Source: Brevundimonas terrae (GTDB lineage: Bacteria > Pseudomonadota > Alphaproteobacteria > Caulobacterales > Caulobacteraceae). From it: 64,000 nt of DNA. A program made the translations under genes and the position numbers. Below, piece after piece: positions 15,497 through 23,904 of the stretch. The notes beneath the pieces were generated by a model, which saw only the letters and a list, made by a program, of their open reading frames with translations, ran no database searches and was not told where the DNA came from. Within the stretch, counting starts at the first letter, position 1. Each line of letters begins with the position of its first letter. The DNA lies in contig NZ_JAASQT010000001.1 of assembly GCF_011761985.1 (NCBI RefSeq), positions 186,001 through 250,000 of the forward strand, in the 5' to 3' direction.

Positions 15497-17545
15497 ATGC
15501 GCCATCACCTGCTGACCGGTACTGCCCTGATTGCTGCCCTTATGGCCCCCGTGATGGCCACCCCGTCGCATGCCTTTGCCGACACCCCGCCCGCCTCGAT
15601 GCCGCAAACCGGCGAGCATGGCGTGCTGATTTTCCAGCCGGATTTCTTTGCCAACTACCGCCCCAATACGGCGCTGGACATGGTCAATCGCGTTCCCGGT
15701 TTTTCGGTCAATGACGGTGACGGCGCACGCGGTTTTGAAGGCGCGGTCGGCAACGTCCTGATCAATGGCAGCCGCCCGGCCTCCAAGAACGATACCGGAT
15801 CGAATGTTCTGGGCCGCACACTGGCCGCACAGGTCGAACGCATCGAGCTGATCCGTGGCGGCGCGCCCGGCATCGAGATGCAGGGCTATGCGGTTGTCGC
15901 CAACATCATCCTCAAAAACACCGCCAGCAGCGAACATATCGCCACCTTCAATGCCAACCTGTTCGAGGGCGGTCAGGACCTGTTCGGCGGCACCTACCAG
16001 TTCACCCGCCGCAAGGGCGACTATAGCTGGGGCGTCACCCTCGGCGACGGTATTTCCTCCAGCGACTCCAATGGCGCAGGCCCGCTGCAACGCGTTGATG
16101 CCAACGGCAATATTACCCGCGCCGAAGACTACTGGAACGACGGCTATGGCGGCGGCAACTCGATCCGCGGCAACTGGTCCGGTCCGGTCCTGGGTGGCAA
16201 GCTGGACCTGACGGCCCGCTATGGCATCAATGACTGGCACAATATCCACCTGCAGACCGCGCCCGATGTCCTGCGTGACAGCCGCTCGGACAATGAAGGT
16301 TCCAGCGGCGAGGTCGGTGCCGTCTTCACCCGACCGCTGACGACACGCACCAAGCTGGAAACCCGCCTGATCCACGAGTTCAGCGACTTTGACGATGTCG
16401 CCATCTCCAATACCCGCATCGACGGCGTTAGCGATCCTGAACAGCGCTTTGCCTCGAGTGGCAATGCGTCCGAGACCATCCTGCGTAGCCTTGTCCGGTT
16501 TGAGCGCAATGCCAGCATGGATTTCGAAGCGGGCGGCGAGGTCGCCTATAATATGCTGGAAACCGATCAGGCCTATTCGGTCGGCGGCACCAACATCCCC
16601 CTGCCCTCGGCCTCAGTAAAGGTCGAGGAAACGCGCGGCGAACTGTTCGGCAAGGGCACATGGCGCATCAATCCGAAATGGACGTTGGAGGGCGGCCTGC
16701 GCCTCGAAAACTCCACCATCAGCCAGTCGGGCGATGCCAATCAGGAGAAAAGCTTCTTCTTTGCCAAGCCGCGCCTTTTGCTGACCTGGAACCCCTATGA
16801 CAAGAACCAGTTGCGCCTGCGTTTCGAGCGCGTGGTCGGCCAGTTGAACTTCGAGGACTTTGCCGCCTCGGCCAGCCTGTCCGAAGAAAACGTCATGGGC
16901 GGCAATGTGAACCTCAGCCCCGAACAGCGCTGGGTCAGCGAGATCACCTATGAAAAACGCTTCTGGGACGAAGGCGTGGTCAGCATCGGCCTGCGTCACG
17001 ATGAAATCGTCGATGCCATCGACCTGATCCCGCTGGACGGCGGACTGGCCGCGGTCGGCAATATTGGCGAAGGCACGCTGGACCAGCTGAACCTGAACAT
17101 CACCCTGCCCACCGACAAGATGGGTATCAGCGGCGGCCAGTTCGGTTTCCGCAACACCTGGAACAAGACCGAGGTCACCGACCCGACCACCGGCCAGAAA
17201 CGCCCGATCTCGGGTATCCGCGCCTCGCAGGCGGTTGTCTCCTTCCAGCAGGACATCACATCGTGGAAGCTGCAATGGGGTGCTGCATGGATCCCGCGCC
17301 TTGGCCAGATGAACTACCAGCCGGACCAGACCTCGGGCTGGAAGGGCAGCGACTATTACGAGATGTGGGCCGAGTATAAGCCCGCCCCGACCCTGTCGAT
17401 CCGCGCACAGGTCAATATCTGGGACGACTTCAATATCGAGCGCACCGTCTATGGCGACCGCGTCAACCGCCCGATCAGCTTTATCGAGCACCGCTTCGTT
17501 GATCCGCGCACCTTCTACCAGATCCGTCTGCGCAAGACGTTCTAG
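15497..17545 (+). CDS. TonB-dependent receptor
   Basis: A 682-residue outer-membrane receptor for active uptake powered by TonB-ExbB-ExbD. It has a signal peptide of about 28 residues, then a plug domain (ALDMVNRVPGFSVNDGDGARGF, VLINGSRPASKND, AAQVERIELIRGGAPGIEMQGYAVVANI), followed by a barrel with many alternating strands and the typical last strand FYQIRLRKTF. No clear TonB box is visible near the mature N-terminus. The ligand is unknown; the Fur-like upstream site suggests iron. It is monocistronic, ended by a bidirectional terminator. Confidence 0.92.
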   Translation: MRHHLLTGTALIAALMAPVMATPSHAFADTPPASMPQTGEHGVLIFQPDFFANYRPNTALDMVNRVPGFSVNDGDGARGFEGAVGNVLINGSRPASKNDTGSNVLGRTLAAQVERIELIRGGAPGIEMQGYAVVANIILKNTASSEHIATFNANLFEGGQDLFGGTYQFTRRKGDYSWGVTLGDGISSSDSNGAGPLQRVDANGNITRAEDYWNDGYGGGNSIRGNWSGPVLGGKLDLTARYGINDWHNIHLQTAPDVLRDSRSDNEGSSGEVGAVFTRPLTTRTKLETRLIHEFSDFDDVAISNTRIDGVSDPEQRFASSGNASETILRSLVRFERNASMDFEAGGEVAYNMLETDQAYSVGGTNIPLPSASVKVEETRGELFGKGTWRINPKWTLEGGLRLENSTISQSGDANQEKSFFFAKPRLLLTWNPYDKNQLRLRFERVVGQLNFEDFAASASLSEENVMGGNVNLSPEQRWVSEITYEKRFWDEGVVSIGLRHDEIVDAIDLIPLDGGLAAVGNIGEGTLDQLNLNITLPTDKMGISGGQFGFRNTWNKTEVTDPTTGQKRPISGIRASQAVVSFQQDITSWKLQWGAAWIPRLGQMNYQPDQTSGWKGSDYYEMWAEYKPAPTLSIRAQVNIWDDFNIERTVYGDRVNRPISFIEHRFVDPRTFYQIRLRKTF

Positions 17546-17605
17546 GCATCCCCAGACGGTGTTCCTGTCACACCGTCGGGCCGCCTGACACTTCCCGTCA
17601 GGTCA

Positions 17606-17650
17606 CTAAAAAAGGCGGCACCTCCATTCGGAAGTGCCGCCTTCTTTTCG
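17606..17650. terminator. Bidirectional terminator
   Basis: AAGGCGGCAC and GTGCCGCCTT (10-bp stem) flanked by an A run on the left and CTTTT on the right. It lies between the convergent TonB receptor and peptide transporter genes. Confidence 0.88.
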
Positions 17651-17686
17651 TCTAGCCTTGTTTTCGTCAGGCTGGGACCGAAAGGC

Positions 17687-19435
17687 TTAGCGGATACCCG
17701 CCATGCCCTTCTTCAGCAGCGGCGACAGCACCAGCAGCACCACACCGACCACAACACCGGTCATACCGATGGTGTTGTACATCGAGGTATAGCTTTCCAG
17801 CGCCTTGGCCGGATCGGTAACCACACCGGCAATCGTGTCGGTCGCGGTCGCCTTGGCGATCACACCGGCCACGATATGTGCCACCGACGAGGACAGGAAC
17901 CATACGCCCATCATCATGCCGACCATGCGTGCCACCGACAGTTTGGTGATCATCGACAGGCCAACCGGCGACAGGCACAGCTCGCCCAGCGTGTGCAGCA
18001 GATAGGTCAGGAACAGGAACATCAACGGCACCTTGAAGGCGTCGTTAGCCTGGGTTGCCGCAGCCCATGCCAGCAGCAGGAAGCCTGCGCCCACCAGTGC
18101 CAGTGCCAGCGAGAATTTCACCGGCGTCGAAGGCTCTTTGTTGCGCTTGCCCAGCCAAACCCACAGGGCGGCGACCAGCGGACCACCCAGAACAATAATG
18201 CCTGGGTTGAACATCTGGGTGTAACCGGCATTGAACCAGTTCGGCATCTGGGTGGACTGGTCCGCAAACAGGGTCATGGACGAGCCAGCCTGTTCGAACA
18301 GGGCCCAGAACAGCACCGAGAAGAAGATCAGCACCTGTGCGACCAGCATACGCGAACGCTCTGCACCCTTCAGGGTGAAGACGGTCGTACCGACGACCAG
18401 TGCAAAGGTCACAGCGGCAACAGGGATCAGCACCGCTTCGATGATGCCGTGACGCTGCATCAGCATCCAGATCGGGAAGACCGAAACAATGGTGGCGATC
18501 CAGAAGAACGGCTCGACCGGAACACCAAGGATACGGCGACCCTTGATCGGCTGCGGCGGACCACCACGGCCTTCCAGCCACGACTGGCCCAGAAGGAAGG
18601 TCACCAGACCGATCAGCATGCCGATACCGGCCAGACCGAAGCCATAGGCCCAGCCGTAATTATAGCCCAGATACGAACAGGCTGCCGTGGCAAGGAACGA
18701 ACCGAGGTTGATACCGACATAGAAGATGGTGAAACCACCATCACGGCGCGGATCGTTCTCTTCGTACAGTGCGCCCACAACCGTCGAGATATTGGCTTTC
18801 AGGAAGCCCACACCAACAATGATCAGCGACAGTGCAAAGAACAGCATCGGCTCGCCAAAGCCGAGGTCACGGGTGATCTCGGTGGTGTAGCCACCGGTCG
18901 GCACCGCGTTCGGGAAGCCGCTCTGGCCTTCAGCCAGCGGCTCGACGCGGGTCACGCCCTCGCCCGAGATCGTCACCTCGGCGCGTTCGCCTGCCTCGTT
19001 GACCACGAACATCTTGCGGTTCTGGTCACGACCGTCGACCTCGACCTGATAGGTCGTGCCGTCAACAATCATGCGTTCCTTGCCGCCTTCACCCTCGAAG
19101 GCCATGGCAAAGTGACCGGCCACCAGCATGACGGCACCGATGACCACGGCCTTGCGGGCCCCCAGATAACGGTCGGCAATCATGCCGCCCAGAACCGGCA
19201 TCAGGTAAACCATCGCCGCATAGGCGGCGTAGATGCCCTGAGCCTCTTTCGGGCCGAACAGGAAGTGCTGGACGAGGTAAACCGTCAGCAGGGCGCGCAT
19301 ACCGTAATAGGAGAACCGCTCCCACATTTCGGTAAAGAAGAGCACCACCAGCCCCCGGGGATGCCCGAGGAAGGTCTTACGGGGCGCGGCGTCTAGGGCG
19401 CCCCCACTTTCCGTCGCTGACACGCGGAACTCCAT
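17687..19435 (-). CDS. POT family proton-coupled peptide transporter
   Basis: A 582-residue proton-dependent oligopeptide transporter (POT/PTR, DtpA-like) of the inner membrane. The E-x-x-E-R-F-x-Y-Y-G signature is complete at residues 36-45, followed by 12-14 helices and the FYVGINLGSFLA signature. Between helices 3 and 4 there is a hydrophilic insertion of about 85 residues rich in charged residues and Gly, consistent with an extra periplasmic domain. The ATG at 19435 has GGGGG about 8 nt upstream; an in-frame GTG five codons earlier is less likely. The gene is monocistronic with a long AT-richer upstream region. Confidence 0.92.
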   Translation of the reverse strand: MEFRVSATESGGALDAAPRKTFLGHPRGLVVLFFTEMWERFSYYGMRALLTVYLVQHFLFGPKEAQGIYAAYAAMVYLMPVLGGMIADRYLGARKAVVIGAVMLVAGHFAMAFEGEGGKERMIVDGTTYQVEVDGRDQNRKMFVVNEAGERAEVTISGEGVTRVEPLAEGQSGFPNAVPTGGYTTEITRDLGFGEPMLFFALSLIIVGVGFLKANISTVVGALYEENDPRRDGGFTIFYVGINLGSFLATAACSYLGYNYGWAYGFGLAGIGMLIGLVTFLLGQSWLEGRGGPPQPIKGRRILGVPVEPFFWIATIVSVFPIWMLMQRHGIIEAVLIPVAAVTFALVVGTTVFTLKGAERSRMLVAQVLIFFSVLFWALFEQAGSSMTLFADQSTQMPNWFNAGYTQMFNPGIIVLGGPLVAALWVWLGKRNKEPSTPVKFSLALALVGAGFLLLAWAAATQANDAFKVPLMFLFLTYLLHTLGELCLSPVGLSMITKLSVARMVGMMMGVWFLSSSVAHIVAGVIAKATATDTIAGVVTDPAKALESYTSMYNTIGMTGVVVGVVLLVLSPLLKKGMAGIR

Positions 19436-19639
19436 GTCTGGCGCCCCCACCGGGCGCGAAAGCGGTCAGAAACAGCACGACACGCGCCGTGTAACAAGAT
19501 GTTAACGTCGTTTTTCGCCGCTTAGGCGGCGTAAAACGGTCACAAAATCGTAGATTGCAAACAATCTTAACCGCCACCCTTTGTAGAGGTGCGTCACCTC
19601 GACACATGGTCAAGCTTGTGACAGGGTTAACGACCACTG
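19436..19639. other. Divergent intergenic region
   Basis: About 200 bp between the divergent peptide transporter and acyltransferase-like genes. It holds a CGCCGC-TTAG-GCGGCG hairpin near 19518-19533 and an AAGCTT-centred palindrome with GTCA/TGAC ends near 19607-19621. No promoter can be named with confidence. Confidence 0.4.
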
Positions 19640-20752
19640 TTGTGTAACAGAGTGACCGCCGTGGCAGTACGCCCGTTCGACCTTACCGATATCGATGGCG
19701 TCAACGCCCTCCACACAGATATTAACTGGCCCGCCCCCAGCACCGCATACTGGCACTGGCTCGCCTCCAATCCTGCCCGCGGCCCGTCCCCGATGGGCTG
19801 GGTGATCGATAATGACGGGCGCATCGACGGGTTTTTAGGCAATTTTCGCCAGACCTATTTTCGTGATTCCGTCACCTTCGACGCCGCCACCAGCCATTCC
19901 ATTATTGTCTCGCCCCGCGCCAAGGGCTCGCTGCGTGAACTGATCCAGCCCTTTCTGGCCCAGCCCGATCTGTTTGCCGTCACCATCCTCAATGCCAATG
20001 ACATCGGCTCGCCCATCTATCGGCACTACGGTTTGCAGCCCTTGGCATCGCCTGCCCATGACGTGAAACTGGCCTGGATATTGACCCCGCACAGCGTGCT
20101 GGTCGCCAAGGCCCTGCGTAGTGTGGCCATGCGGATGCCCGCCCTCTATCCGCTCTTGGGCGAAAGGTTTCTGCCCCGTCCACGCCCCCTATTTGATCCA
20201 CGCCGCGTGGCATGGCCTGTTGGCGTGCGGGTCATCGAAGACCTGTCCGACAATGCCGCCTTCGGCACCTTCTGGCGGCAACTGAAAGAGGATGGCGCAC
20301 TGGTGGCCGGGCGCAGCCCCGCCATACTGCGCTGGCGCCTCGCCATGCCGGACCTTACCGCACGGCCTCTGCTGCTGGGCTATTATGACGAACAGGGCCT
20401 GTGCGCCTATGCCATGGCACAGTTGTCCAAGTTCGGCCCCCTTGAGGTCGTCACGCTCGAAATCATCGACCTCGTCGCCATTGAGCGCGCGCCCGACACC
20501 GCCATTCCGACCCTGATACGGGCGCTGAAACTGGCGGCGCGCAAAATGCAGGCGGCCAAGCTGCGCCTGCCTCTGGTTTCGGCCAAGACCCATGCCGCGC
20601 TCGGATACAAGGCAGGCCTTGCCCATAATGAAGGCGGCTGGGGCCACGCCTTCGCCCACTTCAATGCGCCCGAGGCCGGTTTCAAAGACTGGCAACCGAC
20701 CCCCTTCGAGGGCAGTTACAGCTTCACCCTGCGCCAGCCTCCAGCCCAATAG
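19640..20752 (+). CDS. GNAT-like acyltransferase of unknown substrate
   Basis: A protein of about 370 residues with two GNAT-like halves: an N-terminal part (VRPFDLTDIDGVNALHTDINW, then SIIVSPRAKGSLRELIQPFL resembling an acyl-CoA loop) and a C-terminal part with LLLGYYDEQGLCAYAMAQLSK. Proteins of this layout are found near polysaccharide or lipid genes, but the function is unknown. The start is uncertain: TTG at 19640, GTG at 19652 or GTG at 19661 are all possible and no strong ribosome site decides. It is convergent with the DUF962 gene, 12 bp away. Confidence 0.75.
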   Translation: MCNRVTAVAVRPFDLTDIDGVNALHTDINWPAPSTAYWHWLASNPARGPSPMGWVIDNDGRIDGFLGNFRQTYFRDSVTFDAATSHSIIVSPRAKGSLRELIQPFLAQPDLFAVTILNANDIGSPIYRHYGLQPLASPAHDVKLAWILTPHSVLVAKALRSVAMRMPALYPLLGERFLPRPRPLFDPRRVAWPVGVRVIEDLSDNAAFGTFWRQLKEDGALVAGRSPAILRWRLAMPDLTARPLLLGYYDEQGLCAYAMAQLSKFGPLEVVTLEIIDLVAIERAPDTAIPTLIRALKLAARKMQAAKLRLPLVSAKTHAALGYKAGLAHNEGGWGHAFAHFNAPEAGFKDWQPTPFEGSYSFTLRQPPAQ

Positions 20753-20764
20753 GCTGTTACGCGC

Positions 20765-21085
20765 TCAGAACCTGCGCTTGCCGCTGACGGTTTCCCAGAA
20801 CAGACGAAAATCGCCCATCAGGCTCCACAGCGGATATTTGAACGTCGCGGGCCGGTTCTTCTCGAAGAAGAAATGCCCCACCCAGGCAAAGCCATAGCCC
20901 ACCAGCGGCATGGCCAGCAGCCACCACGCATTGCGCGTCGCTAAAAAGGCGACAAAGGCGGCAATCACCAGTCCGGTCCCGACCACATGGATACGGCGGC
21001 ACGTCCGGTTGGAATGCTCGTGAATATAATAGGGATAGAAGGCCCCGAACGAGGCGAACCGCCCTTCGGCTGGATGCATGCTCAT
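20765..21085 (-). CDS. DUF962 / Mpo1-like membrane protein
   Basis: A 106-residue protein of the DUF962 family, related to yeast Mpo1, a dioxygenase acting on 2-hydroxy fatty acids. Characteristic features are the FGAFYPYYIHEHSNRTCRRIHVVG segment with the conserved histidines, two hydrophobic helices, and GYGFAWVGHFFFEKNRPATF with another conserved His. The bacterial members are uncharacterised, so the reaction is inferred only from the family. It lies 66 bp downstream of the helicase gene on the same strand, beyond a terminator. Confidence 0.88.
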   Translation of the reverse strand: MSMHPAEGRFASFGAFYPYYIHEHSNRTCRRIHVVGTGLVIAAFVAFLATRNAWWLLAMPLVGYGFAWVGHFFFEKNRPATFKYPLWSLMGDFRLFWETVSGKRRF

Positions 21086-21091
21086 AAACGC

Positions 21092-21119
21092 AAAATGCCT
21101 CCGGTTTTCACCGGAGGCA
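21092..21119 (-). terminator. Terminator behind the DEAD-box helicase gene
   Basis: GCCTCCGGT and ACCGGAGGC form a 9-bp stem with a 4-nt loop. On the minus strand it is followed by a UUUU run. It lies between the helicase and DUF962 genes. Confidence 0.85.
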
Positions 21120-21151
21120 AATCACAGAACCGCGTTAGCAGTCTTTAGGTA

Positions 21152-23119
21152 TTAGTCAAAGCGGCGGGGCTTCTTGAAGCCCGGCTTGCCACCGGCAGGC
21201 TTGCCCGCGAACGACTTGGCGCCGGCAGGTTTACCCTTGAAGCCCGATGGCTTGTTGTCGAAATCGCCACGCGGACGGAACGGCTTGGCACCACGGTCCG
21301 GACGGTCACCGCCCTCGGTGCGCGGCTTGAACTCGCTGCGTTCCTGCCATTCACCACGCGGACGCTCCGTGCGCTCGCCACGGTCATTGCCACCGAACGG
21401 CTTGCGGCCAAACGACGGACGACCACCTTCGCGACCACCAAAGTCACGGCCACCTTCTCTGGGACCGTTGCGGTGCCCACCCTTGAACATACCCGCTGCC
21501 GGAGCTTCCGAGCTGGTGATGTTCGCTTCCTGGGTGTTCATAGCGGCCAGCTTCTTGAACGCTTCAGCATGGCTGGTGGCGATTTCGAAACGGGTCTCTT
21601 CGGGGAAGGTCTTGATCGAACCGATCTGCGCCTTGGTGATACCACCGATGCGGCAGATCATCGGGATCAGCCATTTCGGATCGGCATTACGGTTGCGACC
21701 GATATCCATGCGGAACCAGGTGCACTCGTCCGACGACAGACGGTCGAACGGCGACGAGGACGGCTCATAGGCTTCACCTTCACGACGCGGCTTGCGCTGC
21801 GGGCCTTCGCCCGGATCGGTCAGGTTGGCCGGCGTCGGCAGGTTCTTGCGCAGCATGTTGACCACGGCTGCGGCCAGTTGTTCCGGCGTACGTTCCGAAA
21901 CCATTTGCGCGATCAGGTCGGCATCGCTGGCCGCCGGTTCTTGCGTAAAGATCGGTGCAGCCAGAAGGCGCTGCTCGTCCTTGACCAGAATCTCTTCCGA
22001 GGTCGGAGCACCCGACCAGACGGCTTCCACACCCGCAGCGTGCAGCAGCATTTCAGCCTTGCGACGACGCGAATGCGGCACCAGCAGAACCGAGATGCCC
22101 TTCTTGCCCGCACGGCCCGTACGGCCCGAACGGTGCAGCATGGTGGCCTTGTTGATCGGCAGTTCGGCGTGAACCACCAGACCCAGATCCGGCAGGTCCA
22201 GACCGCGTGCAGCGACGTCGGTCGCCACGCAGACGCGGGCACGGCCGTCACGCAGCGCTTGCAGCGCCTCGTTACGTTCGCGCTGGCCCATTTCACCCGA
22301 CAGGGCAACCGAGGCGAAGCCACGCTCCAGCAGGGCCGCTTGCAGGTTGTTCACGCTGGCGCGGGTCGAGCAGAAGACCAGCACGCTCGGCGCTTCGAAA
22401 TAGCGCAGGACGTTGACGACAGCGCCTTCGATCTGGTTCGGGATAACGCGCATGGCGCGGTATTCGATGTCGTTGTGCGGCTGGCTGCGATCGACGGTGT
22501 CGATGCGGATGGCATCGCGCTGATAGCGCTTGGCCAGAACCGCGATGTCACGGGCGATGGTCGCCGAGAACAGCAGGGTACGACGCTCTTCCGGCGCTTG
22601 CTCGAGGATATATTCGAGGTCGTCGCGGAAGCCCATGTCGAGCATTTCGTCGGCTTCGTCGAGTACGATGACGCGGGCTTGGGACAGGTCAAGCGCCCCG
22701 CGGTCAATGTGGTCCTTCAGGCGACCCGGCGTACCGACCACGATGTGCGCACCATATTGCAGGGCGCGGGCTTCGCGACGCGAGTCCATGCCACCGACGC
22801 AGGTGGTGATCTTGGCACCGGCTTCGCCATAGAGCCAGGTCAGCTCTGCGGCGACTTGCAGGGCAAGCTCGCGGGTCGGCGCAATGGCAAGCATCAGCGG
22901 AGCGCCGGCTTGTCCAAGGGTTTCTTGACCATCGAAAAGAGTGTGTGCAGCGGCCAGACCAAAGGCGACGGTTTTACCCGAGCCGGTCTGCGCCGAAACC
23001 AGTAGATCTGCATCCCCATGCCCGACTTCCAACACGGCAGCCTGAACCGAAGTCGGTTCAGCGTACCCTTTTTTGGAGAGAGCGCGGTCTAACGCAGGAT
23101 GAACGGCTGGAAAGGGCAT
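21152..23119 (-). CDS. DEAD-box RNA helicase, DbpA/CsdA-like
   Basis: A 655-residue ATP-dependent RNA helicase. Motifs in order: Q motif region (GYAEPTSVQAAVLE), I (AQTGSGKT), Ia (PTRELALQ), Ib (TPGRL), II (DEAD in VLDEADEMLD), III (SAT), IV-V (VATDVAARGLD) and VI (HRSGRTGRAGKKG). Residues of about 470-550 form a DbpA-type RNA-binding domain (WFRMDIGRNRNADPKWLIPM). The last 100 residues are Gly/Arg/Lys/Phe-rich, an RGG-like RNA-binding tail. Such helicases work in ribosome assembly, cold adaptation and RNA decay. The leader carries a terminator-like hairpin. Confidence 0.95.
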   Translation of the reverse strand: MPFPAVHPALDRALSKKGYAEPTSVQAAVLEVGHGDADLLVSAQTGSGKTVAFGLAAAHTLFDGQETLGQAGAPLMLAIAPTRELALQVAAELTWLYGEAGAKITTCVGGMDSRREARALQYGAHIVVGTPGRLKDHIDRGALDLSQARVIVLDEADEMLDMGFRDDLEYILEQAPEERRTLLFSATIARDIAVLAKRYQRDAIRIDTVDRSQPHNDIEYRAMRVIPNQIEGAVVNVLRYFEAPSVLVFCSTRASVNNLQAALLERGFASVALSGEMGQRERNEALQALRDGRARVCVATDVAARGLDLPDLGLVVHAELPINKATMLHRSGRTGRAGKKGISVLLVPHSRRRKAEMLLHAAGVEAVWSGAPTSEEILVKDEQRLLAAPIFTQEPAASDADLIAQMVSERTPEQLAAAVVNMLRKNLPTPANLTDPGEGPQRKPRREGEAYEPSSSPFDRLSSDECTWFRMDIGRNRNADPKWLIPMICRIGGITKAQIGSIKTFPEETRFEIATSHAEAFKKLAAMNTQEANITSSEAPAAGMFKGGHRNGPREGGRDFGGREGGRPSFGRKPFGGNDRGERTERPRGEWQERSEFKPRTEGGDRPDRGAKPFRPRGDFDNKPSGFKGKPAGAKSFAGKPAGGKPGFKKPRRFD

Positions 23120-23156
23120 GGATTCACGATCTAAATAGAACTTTACGCGCCTTCAC

Positions 23157-23199
23157 AAAAAAGACGCGCCCGGCCAAGGACAGTTCCTCGAGCCGGGCG
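23157..23199 (-). terminator. Attenuator-like terminator in the helicase leader
   Basis: On the minus strand, CGCCCGGC (23192-23199) pairs with GCCGGGCG (23167-23174), with a further GAGGA/UCCUU inner helix and an ACUG loop, then CGUC and a run of six U (23162-23157). It ends only 37 nt before the helicase ATG and in the same direction. It either attenuates the helicase transcript or ends a short RNA transcribed from about 23.2-23.3 kb. Confidence 0.75.
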
Positions 23200-23337
23200 A
23201 ATGGGCGCTCCTATACATGAAACAAGGCCTTGATGGGGCGAAATCAACATTCACCATCTTGCTTCATTCCCCATTGATGCAAACCGTGGCAATCTGGCCC
23301 CACTCGCAGAACCGCCGTTTTTAAAGGGAAAGCCCCC

Positions 23338-23547
23338 ATGCAAGCCCTGACAATGAACACCACAGCCATCGAAAATGCTTTCGAGCGTTTCGAGGCCGCT
23401 GCCAGCAAAACGGCTGTCGCCCCGCTGCAAAACGCCCAGACCGGATCGGTCGAAGCCGCCGCCGCCCGCACCCAGCTCTCGGCCAACCTCACCGTCACCC
23501 GCACATCGGACGCGATGATGGGAAGTTTGCTCGATATGAAGGCCTGA
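23338..23547 (+). CDS. Small protein resembling a flagellar rod/hook C-terminal domain
   Basis: A 69-residue protein. Its C-terminal half (RTQLSANLTVTRTSDAMMGSL, then LDMKA) resembles the C-terminal helix of FlgC/FlgE-type axial proteins, in which a segment like NVKVIRTADEMLGTLLDMKA forms the coiled-coil. The N-terminus is Ala-rich and helical and lacks the usual rod N-terminal motif. Small alphaproteobacterial proteins of this kind are known near flagellar genes, but no flagellar gene lies in this window. GGGAAAG upstream may serve as ribosome site. It may be exported by the flagellar system or be a relic. Confidence 0.6.
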   Translation: MQALTMNTTAIENAFERFEAAASKTAVAPLQNAQTGSVEAAAARTQLSANLTVTRTSDAMMGSLLDMKA

Positions 23548-23577
23548 CGGCCTTTGATATCGATCTGCAAATTCTTA

Positions 23578-23628
23578 GTGGCCCGCGGTCGTCGGCCCTT
23601 CGGGACCTCCCGACCCGACGCGGGCTGG
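23578..23628 (+). repeat. Palindromic repeat family A, copy 1
   Basis: Outer arms GGCCCGCGGTCG and CGACCCGACGCGGGC enclose an inner hairpin GTCGGCCC-TTCG-GGACCTCCCGAC. It belongs to a REP-like family with five copies in this window, all between 23.5 and 26.0 kb. Confidence 0.8.
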
Positions 23629-23648
23629 TGACTTCTGTTTGCCCTAAC

Positions 23649-23680
23649 ACTCGCCACGCGGTGGCTCGCTGCTTGAGGGC
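23649..23680 (+). repeat. Palindromic repeat family C, copy 1
   Basis: Carries the central stem GCCACGCGGTGGC inside CTCG...GCTCGCTGCTTGAGGGC. Three further copies lie at 55.1 and 62.3-62.4 kb. Confidence 0.8.
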
Positions 23681-23700
23681 ATTACCCACTATTCTTCTTT

Positions 23701-23727
23701 CGTCATCCCCCGACTTGATCGGGGGAC
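23701..23727 (+). repeat. Palindromic repeat family B, copy 1
   Basis: CGTCATCCCCCGACTTGATC followed by GGGGGA: the arms TCCCCCGA and TCGGGGGA pair around CTTGA. The same unit recurs at 62489-62516. It is an element seen widely in alphaproteobacterial intergenic DNA. Confidence 0.85.
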
Positions 23728-23731
23728 TTTT

Positions 23732-23782
23732 GAGTGGCCCGCGGTCAGAAGGCTCCGCCTTCTCGACCCGACGCGGGCTGGC
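23732..23782 (+). repeat. Palindromic repeat family A, copy 2 (changed inner hairpin)
   Basis: Same outer arms as copy 1 (GGCCCGCGGTC and GACCCGACGCGGGC), but the inner stem is AGAAGGC-TCC-GCCTTCT. The inner sequence differs completely from copy 1 while base-pairing is kept. Confidence 0.8.
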
Positions 23783-23904
23783 GGCGCGCGTTAGCGCGAA
23801 AGCAACGCCGTAGCGATACGCATCAACCCGCACCCCACACTCCCCCTTGACGCTCACCCCGATCAATGTTCTTGATATGTTCCACCCCCATCAAGAGCAA
23901 GCCC

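Noticed and set aside
17876..19396. A 506-codon plus-strand frame opposite the peptide transporter
   Set aside because: Polar His/Gln/Asp-rich composition is the mirror of membrane-helix codons; the transporter is unmistakable.
21473..23005. A 510-codon plus-strand frame opposite the DEAD-box helicase gene
   Set aside because: No recognisable protein features; the helicase motifs are complete on the other strand.
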